Shown here: in pieces, positions 57,900 through 64,000 of the stretch
Layout: every line of letters starts with the position of its first letter
Position numbering within the stretch: position 1 is the stretch's first letter
Source of the DNA: Tenodera sinensis
Taxonomy: Eukaryota; Arthropoda; Insecta; Mantodea; Mantidae
Assembly: GCA_030765045.1 (NCBI GenBank)
Contig: CM060965.1
Coordinates: 145,497,374-145,561,373 of the forward strand
DNA: 64,000 nucleotides
Direction of reading: 5' to 3'
Notes under the pieces: model-generated
The model's database searches: none
The model's input: only the letters and a program-made list of their open reading frames with translations
What the model was told of the DNA's origin: nothing
Made by a program: the position numbers and the translations under genes

Positions 57900-59278
57900 A
57901 AATTCTTTGGGACAATTAAAATGAGGATGAGCAGCATACCATTTAACCTGGTGCTTTCATACTATATACTCTTCCGTACTAATCTTTTTCTCATCCTATC
58001 CTAATCTATCACAGTATAAAACATTACGTTTAAAAAAATACATGTACTGTATTTGACTTAGGAGTTTAGCTATGACCTTGTGGTTGACACATGTGAACCT
58101 GAGGTAATGCACTGCTATTTATTCCTTTCACTGTGACATTTTACACCCTGCTTCAAAAGCGACTTATCCTTTCTTTCCCGGGGCAATAAATACTAACTGT
58201 TGTATCTGATAATTACCAAGTACAATTTACCCCTAACTTAAACATTTTGGCTGTAACTTAGGACCTCGCTAACCCCAAACCACACATAGTTCAAATGTAA
58301 TTAAAAGCAGCATAATTTACAACATAGTTTCTTGCAAAATAATATGCTTGCAGTTAAAAGTATGAACAATTTCATTTAGTGTAAAACACCCAACAACAGC
58401 TAAGATTAAGCAAATTACAATATGTAGCATGTTCTACAATACGTTTACTACAAAACTTGGCTGGCAGGTGCATGGTGCATCTCCCGGACATGTGCTGTAG
58501 GACTTGACTGGCAGTCGCACGGCCCGTCTTCCACTCACACATGCATGGACATAACATCAAATCCCAAATCATGTTAACAAATTATCAGAATAAATACAAA
58601 ACCTGCTTTATTACGGGAAATGCCATCCAACTGCATCAATATATCTACAGCATCTTTAAAGGAAATTTTAATTTGCATGCATTAGTTCATCTCCCGTTTA
58701 ACGTTAGTTTTTCTCCCTATATTTTGTTCTAATTTTGTCTTGTGCAAGGCACCTAAGAGATTTTTGAAGTGACCAATCTAAGATTTCTCTGATTTTGTCT
58801 TAATTTCTGTTCTGTAAGCGCACACCTTTTTACTTTTCTTCTTACCCATCTCCCTGAACTTATTTACAAGCAGACGAACTCTCTACACATGGAACATGCA
58901 CACCAAGAAATTAGGTTTTGAATTGCCTTACAACTTCCCTTCAAGATGATGTAAGCATATCATTCATAAACACTCTTTCTTTTATTGTATATTGCAATCG
59001 GATCATTTTGAAAACATTTTAAGAAAAACTAAACACTTCTAAACACTCCTAATGTTATTCATGTGTGAACTGGACTAGAACAATACAAAAACCTACCTAA
59101 CAGAAGTAAGACTGATGATTATCGTGCACACACAAGGAAATGTAGTGAAGGTCACATGGGCCATGCATTTGCAGCCAAGTTTTGTAGTAAACGTACTGTA
59201 GAAAGCGTGTGTTCTCTTAATTCAAACAATACTTTTTTAAAACTACTTTTTATTTTTAACTTCTTATGTTTATTACAG
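57900..59278. other. intron sequence of the putative host gene
   Basis: No repeat pair or exon was recognised up to the acceptor at 59277-59278. Confidence 0.4.
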
Positions 59279-59460
59279 TGCTGAAGGTATTAATGGAAAA
59301 CTGGCTTGCGGGTTTGATGAACTTTCTATCCAGAAATATAAAGACATAACTAAAGCTTCATCAGGGAGTGATATTGCACCAAGTACACATTCAGAAGAGG
59401 CAGGTTATGACTCAGATGATGATCTAGAGGATGATTATGAACTGGTAGTGAGAGGAGGAG
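59279..59460 (+). CDS. putative host gene, acidic exon (61 codons)
   Basis: The acceptor TTTATTACAG ends at 59278. The donor GTAATT starts at 59461. With one carry-in base the exon reads AEGINGKLACGFDELSIQKY, then a Ser-rich part, then EEAGYDSDDDLEDDYELVV and RGG, and carries out one base. There is no stop in the used frame, whereas the other two frames contain stops. The strongly acidic cluster suggests a nuclear, cytoskeletal or trafficking protein, but I do not recognise it. Confidence 0.7.
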
Positions 59461-60087
59461 GTAATTATGTGTGTATGTATGTGAAGGTGTGTGCAAGCAT
59501 GTGTATGGTTGTGTATGAGAGAGACAGGGAGTGAAAGCGAGTGCGTTAACATCACACTTTTAAACTGATGAATCTGGACCCTGTTTGCTTATTTGTATAT
59601 CCTTAAATGTAATATGGGGCAATTTATAATGAAAATTAAATAATGGTGCTGAACTTTTGCTTAAACAATGCAATATCTTGTCATTTACAGCAAGAAATGA
59701 AAACATAAACAACAGCCAGTTGCAAGAGAGTGAAACAACTGCACTAATATTGTGGCGTTCAAAGTAATTAACAGTATTCATGACAAAAGAGGTTATGCAT
59801 GGCATCAAAACGAATAGGAATTGCTACTTGGTTAAAGAATGTTGAACTTACAAAAAAATCTCATCTACCATCATAATTTTTTTTTTATTTTTTTTTTTAT
59901 GATATTTTATAGATAATGGTTCTTGGCCCACAATCTTTCACAGGAATGCACTTAGCATGTCAAATATGTATGTCAATGGAAAATTGGTGTGAGGTGGCAG
60001 AATATCTATGTGATGAGATTTGCTCGCTGATTGGTTAGTTTCTTATGTGTGACATAAATTTAAAGCTTAGACCTTACAAGCTCCTAA

Positions 60088-60200
60088 GTTTGTTACTTCT
60101 TTCTTTGTTTCTGTTTTGGGCCGTGGCTTGTTGGCTCTTTTAATCCCTTAAAAAAGCTAACAAGATGCAGCCCATGCTGGAAACCAAGAAAGAAGTAATG
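60088..60200. repeat. short foldback sequence
   Basis: TTACTTCTTTCTTTGTTTCT near 60092 pairs with AAACCAAGAAAGAAGTAA near 60182-60199, and GGGCCGTGGCTTGTTGGCTC pairs with GCTAACAAGATGCAGCCC. It is an imperfect hairpin of about 110 bp. Confidence 0.6.
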
Positions 60201-61419
60201 GATAAAGGCTGTGGAAGCCTACATAATCTCCTAATTCAGTGTTTACAAGATTCGTTGTGAATAGCATCATTACAATACACATAGCTTATTTTCACATTAT
60301 GCTAATCCTTAATATTCATTGTGAATGGGGCCTAATCTCATGTAAAATACATACTTAGGTTTGATAGTAGGGCAGTATAAGTTGTCTGTTCAAAAGATCT
60401 ATTGCACCATATGCCACAACATCAATACAAATTGATGCATTTTGAACGTCTTGGTCTGCAAACTATCCACCCAATATGCTGCAATATACTATTAAAAACA
60501 TTGAAGAAATGTGTTTCATTTGGTTTATGTCTGGAAATGTTTTCTTTGTATACAGTTACTGAAAGATGACAAGCTCTCTTCATGCCTTTATGATGTTAGT
60601 AGTAATGCGAATTATAATAGAGAAACCATTTTACAGAGTTAGTAATATGATGCCAAGGAGACTTGTTTAAATTTGTCATTTGTATGCATTAGTGAAAAGT
60701 TCATTTAATAGGTTTGATTTATATGCAAATCAGTTATATTCAAATTGCTCCATGGAGATAGCGCTAAGTAACAAAAAAAAATATATATATCAGAATTCAT
60801 TGAATATATCTAGGTTAAAAACTCATTGGACTCTCCATGCCAGCATTCTTACTGCTCATTTCCCATGGGGAGATTCCCATACGCGTGTATACTAAACCTT
60901 TTGGGATCTTGCTAACTCAGAGTAAGACCATTATCACATAAGGTCAAAGATCAATGGTATGAGTCCTCTCAAAGGCACTAAATTTTTCAAATCTGATTTA
61001 GCTTTCCCACTTAGTGCTTAGACATGGTTGCATGAAAGGAAAATTATCAAGCATCACTGATATATCCTGGACCTGAGATGAAGAGAAAGTTCATCATTGT
61101 ATTGTAAACAACTCTGAAGCAAGTGAAAGCAATACTGGTTTCTAAAGGGTCTAATAATATACATATGATCTTATATCTTATCATTCTGCTATGTTAAAAT
61201 GTAATTTGGTTGGATTTGTATCAGTAATATCAGTCAGGTATTTTTAGACATTTATCCAAATTACTCTTTTACATATTTTGGTTTGAGGAATGTATTCTTA
61301 CCATTTGCCCCAGCATTCATGATATATTCTAAATGTTTATATTGCCATACTATTGGCAGAATATACTCAAAGACTCAGTCCCATTTGCTTTGTGTTTAAT
61401 AGAAAATGTTTTTTTTTAG

Positions 61420-61636
61420 GTGTTATACCTGTTAGAAACAGAGACTATTCAGATGAATCCTATGCCAATTCTAGTTGCCAGGTTGGCAGGGCAAAGGTGA
61501 GCAATTTCCAACCCCAAGAGAAGCTGTTCAAACGGTATATAAATAAAATAAATGTGGAGAAATATGAAGGACCAGTTTTGCCAAACCATGCAGCAAATGT
61601 GCTCATTGAAAGGAACAGGAAGCTTGAAGCAGAGAG
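61420..61636 (+). CDS. putative host gene, downstream exon (72 codons)
   Basis: A T-run and TTTAG (ending 61419) form the acceptor. GTAAGC starting at 61637 forms the donor. The carried-in base makes Gly, then VIPVRNRDYSDES, QVGRAKVSNFQPQEKLFKRY, INKINVEKYEGPVLPNHAAN and VLIERNRKLEAE, ending with two bases of a codon. Its phase fits the exon at 59279-59460 exactly. It is rich in Lys/Arg and Glu with a possible helical end. The gene continues downstream, with any further exons outside what I can find in this window. Confidence 0.75.
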
Positions 61637-61769
61637 GTAAGCCAGACTCTTTAAGTCTCAAAAACTGGTCATGGATGTTTAGACCCTAACATTTTTAAAA
61701 ACTTCTTTATAGAATATATATCAAAACCATTAAAAATGGCCCATAAGTTGCATTGGAAGTAAATTCTAA

Positions 61770-63437
61770 ACTCACAGCCCGAGGGCCACTTGCGGCCTTC
61801 AGTCCCATCACATGTGGCTCACAGTGGTATTTAATATTATTTATGAAATAAGTAATTCTGTTTGGAATAAGGTAAACATGAAAAAGCAAATCCTTTTTGC
61901 ATTCCCAACATGTGTGTTTGCGAAAGTTCATCAGTCATCAGTGTAACAACAGATGGATCTCCTGCATTTACAGAAAAACAAAAAGGGTTTGTTAAATTAC
62001 TGTAAGCAGAGACAGCTAAAGTAGGAAACATTTCTGTAATGCAATATCACTGCTTCATACACCAAGTAAACCTTTGTGCTAAATTCCAAAATTTAGATAG
62101 TATTTTGAAAGTCGTTTCAAAATTTAATTCCTTCACATGTTTTACAACATAGAGAATTTCAAAATTTCTTAATAAATCTCAATTCAATGTGGTGCAGTTT
62201 TTGTAATTATTTTTAACGTTGTGTCTTTGAGCTATTGAGATCTTTGTGATCTCAGGGTGTGGTAACGGATGGAATGAAAAATCACACGATGTTTCTTCAC
62301 CACAATGTGTATTATTTTATTAACACTTTATCGATATTTTACATTAAATAATTCCTCTCAGCACCATTCTAAATGATTTAAAACGTTTCCACATTTTCAT
62401 TTAGTGGAACTAATGTTTGATGAGTCTGGTAATGTTCTACGATGTTCACACTACCTAAATATGTCCTTTCACCTTGATTACACACACACGAATGGGCAGA
62501 TTATGGCGTCCTCACGTGACACCGCCTTTTTCGTATACATCTGCGTATGCATCCATCAAATAGTTCTTTCTTGTTAGGGAAGCGATCCCTAACCATCCTC
62601 CCTTACTTTTATTATGGAACACATATAATTCTAATATTTATACATATATTAAAATCAAATATGGAAATATTTATGACGTGTTTAAACTAACTTAGTTGTT
62701 CGTAACAATGAGCATTTGCAACACGTTTTCGTCATTTAACCAAATCATACCAACATCAAAAAACAAATTACACTTTTAACAAATATTCACATAAACGATT
62801 TTCTTTTGGGGTCTTCTAATATTCTGTCTCAAATGTTAGAAAATTTCAAAATTTCTTACAAAATCTCAATTCTGTGTTAGAAGGTATTGTTTATTATATT
62901 CAAATAAGGTGGCTGAGCCATGGCAAAATGTTGAAATGAGTGTCCAATCTCAAAAACGAAATACAAACATTTATGGAGGAGAGGGGCAAACCAATTGTTG
63001 AACTTAAAGGTGCAGAATGAATGTGTAATTTTGTCTTTCTTGTAGATATAACAACACAACTGAACAAACTTAACTCACGTCTCCAAGGTAAAGAGCAATT
63101 GACCACTAGTATGTTTGATCACATGAAGGCCTTTGAAACAAAATTGCAACTTTGGTAATCACAAATCATTGTACTTCCCAGCCCTACAGAAGTGCAATAT
63201 TAAAAATTCTCAAAAGTATGCAGAAATTATATCAGAATTAAGAAACAAATTTTTACATTAGATTTCAAGAGTTCAAGGGGAAGTTTCAATTTTTCTTCTT
63301 CCCCTGTCTCCATTAACAGGGACAAGATCGCAGAGAATCTGCAAATGGAGGGCGTTGATTTTCAGTGTGTGTCAGACTTAAAGAATAAATTTAACAGTTG
63401 AATTGTGACTACTTTCCCAGGGAAAAATATCTGGGCA
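61770..63437 (+). pseudogene. hAT transposase pseudogene (GTF2IRD2/ZBED5-like), in an intron
   Basis: CCCGAGGGCCACTTGCGGCC near 61777 resembles Charlie-type hAT ends. From 61927 the plus strand reads SSVISVTTDGSPAFTEKQKG, FVKLL, then NISVMQYHCFIHQVNLCAKF. After an insertion at 62190-62840 it continues: IRWLSHGKMLK near 62900, NEIQTFMEERGKPIVELKGA, FLVDITTQLNKLNSRLQGK and FDHMKAFETKLQLW, with VDFQCVSDLKNKFNS at 63355-63400. This is the domain order of GTF2IRD2/ZBED-type hAT transposases. Stops at several points make it dead. Confidence 0.85.
62190..62840 (+). repeat. 650-bp repeat, copy B, inserted in the hAT pseudogene
   Basis: Colinear with 36951-37600. The hAT sequence on both sides overlaps: AATTTCAAAATTTCTTA occurs at 62158-62174 and again at about 62846-62862, each followed by a similar AAATCTCAATT. 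This leaves an imperfect duplication of about 35 bp around the insert. Confidence 0.75.
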
Positions 63438-63441
63438 TTAA

Positions 63442-64000
63442 CCTCTTCAGCGATATGGGCGTGAAATCACGTCCATTTAAAATGACGGATGAGCGATATG
63501 GGCGTGTATACACGTCCTGTGCGTTTAAACATTTAACCCTTATTTATCCCTTATCTAACTCAACTTATTTTAATTTTCCCTTTATGAAACATTTTAGTAA
63601 AGTCTATATACTTTACTGGCTTACCTTAATATGTTCGTTCTGCAGTGATTTACCTCAAAACAGGGATAAACACACAAGGGTACATCTCCACATTCGCGAA
63701 TTCCCTTCTTGCAGCACATGAAACACTTTCGAGATTGGCGGGACTTCTTTGCTGTTGGTGGTATCCTTTTAGGATAATATTTTCCTTGAAGTCTGAGGGG
63801 TGCAGGGGTTTTGGATTTTCAACCCCCACCGTGGTATTGTTCAATTAGGCTGCGAGCTATTGATAGTCGGAAGTCAAGGTAGGTCATTGCCCTGTATGGG
63901 TTTAGAGCTCTCCAAATTACCAAACAATTGTATATGGTTATATCCAGTTGGTGCAAAAATACCTTTTTATACCACTTCTCCCTTCAGCTACAAGCAGGAA
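63442..64000 (-). mobile_element. piggyBac-like transposon, cut by the window edge
   Basis: TTAA (63438-63441) followed by CCTCTTCAGCGATATGGGCG marks the terminus. A subterminal repeat AGCGATATGGGCGTGTATAC at 63492 repeats the terminal text at 63449 with a 43-bp period. The transposase C-terminus lies just inside on the minus strand. The other end is outside the window. Confidence 0.85.
63640..63985 (-). pseudogene. piggyBac transposase C-terminal part
   Basis: From the right edge the minus strand reads KWYKKVFLHQLDITIYN, then YRAMTYLDFRLSIARSLIEQ. One in-frame TGA follows at about 63825, and the same frame continues to KCFMCCKKGIRECGDVPLC and PCFE. The last block is the Cys-rich zinc-binding end of piggyBac transposases. 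Only the one stop disables this part, so the copy is fairly recent. The catalytic DDD region is outside the window. Confidence 0.85.

Overview
This is animal nuclear DNA, A+T-rich, and almost certainly from an insect with a large, transposon-filled genome. The evidence is split exons with GT-AG boundaries, many tRNA-headed SINEs, Jockey-, I- and CR1/L2-like LINEs, Gypsy LTR fragments, hAT, piggyBac, pogo, Merlin and Tc1/mariner-like remnants, a Helentron, and long simple repeats. A cockroach or termite relative is my guess, at low confidence. No operon, CRISPR array, prokaryotic gene, functional tRNA or rRNA gene was seen.

Layout. 1-9.1 kb: a pogo/Tigger remnant and a foldback element lie next to a decayed Gypsy element (LTRs at 2433-2873 and 8161-9102). 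The Gypsy gag is split by a short LINE tail and by a 4.2-kb CR1/L2-like LINE on the minus strand. That LINE itself carries an 820-bp unclassified repeat, here called R820. 9.7-12.2 kb: an I-like LINE whose 5' half is inverted (twin-priming structure), with a 13-bp target duplication. 13-16 kb: hAT and LINE scraps. 16.5-18.4 kb: a perfect 1,905-bp TTA tract. 18.7-26.8 kb: another R820 copy, several MITEs and several SINEs with exact target duplications.

27-34.3 kb: a tandemly duplicated ankyrin-repeat pseudogene, a Merlin (IS1016-like) transposase, a hAT transposase and a Helentron (PIF1-type helicase plus AP-like endonuclease), all broken. 34.7-41 kb: a 1.85-kb segment bounded by 26-bp inverted repeats, a 650-bp repeat with a second copy at 62 kb, and an R820 copy that has received another R820 copy. 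41.8-45.0 kb: an almost complete hAT element with termini and target duplication, broken by a SINE in its dimerisation domain and by an AT repeat. 46.7-50.3 kb: a GC-richer Jockey LINE with a long open reading frame, followed by two stacked insertions that share one target sequence. 51.4-52.5 kb: a Gypsy integrase remnant.

53.9 kb onward: the only likely host gene. Three exons (53980-54020, 59279-59460, 61420-61636) join in phase with GT-AG borders and encode an acidic, charged protein that I do not recognise. Its introns hold SINEs, R820, a TIR element, a GTF2IRD2/ZBED5-type hAT pseudogene and, at the right edge, a piggyBac element cut by the window end.

The window is best read as a layered record of insertions. 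Most layers can be ordered by target-site duplications. LINE-encoded machinery probably mobilised the SINEs that share the LINE 3' end.
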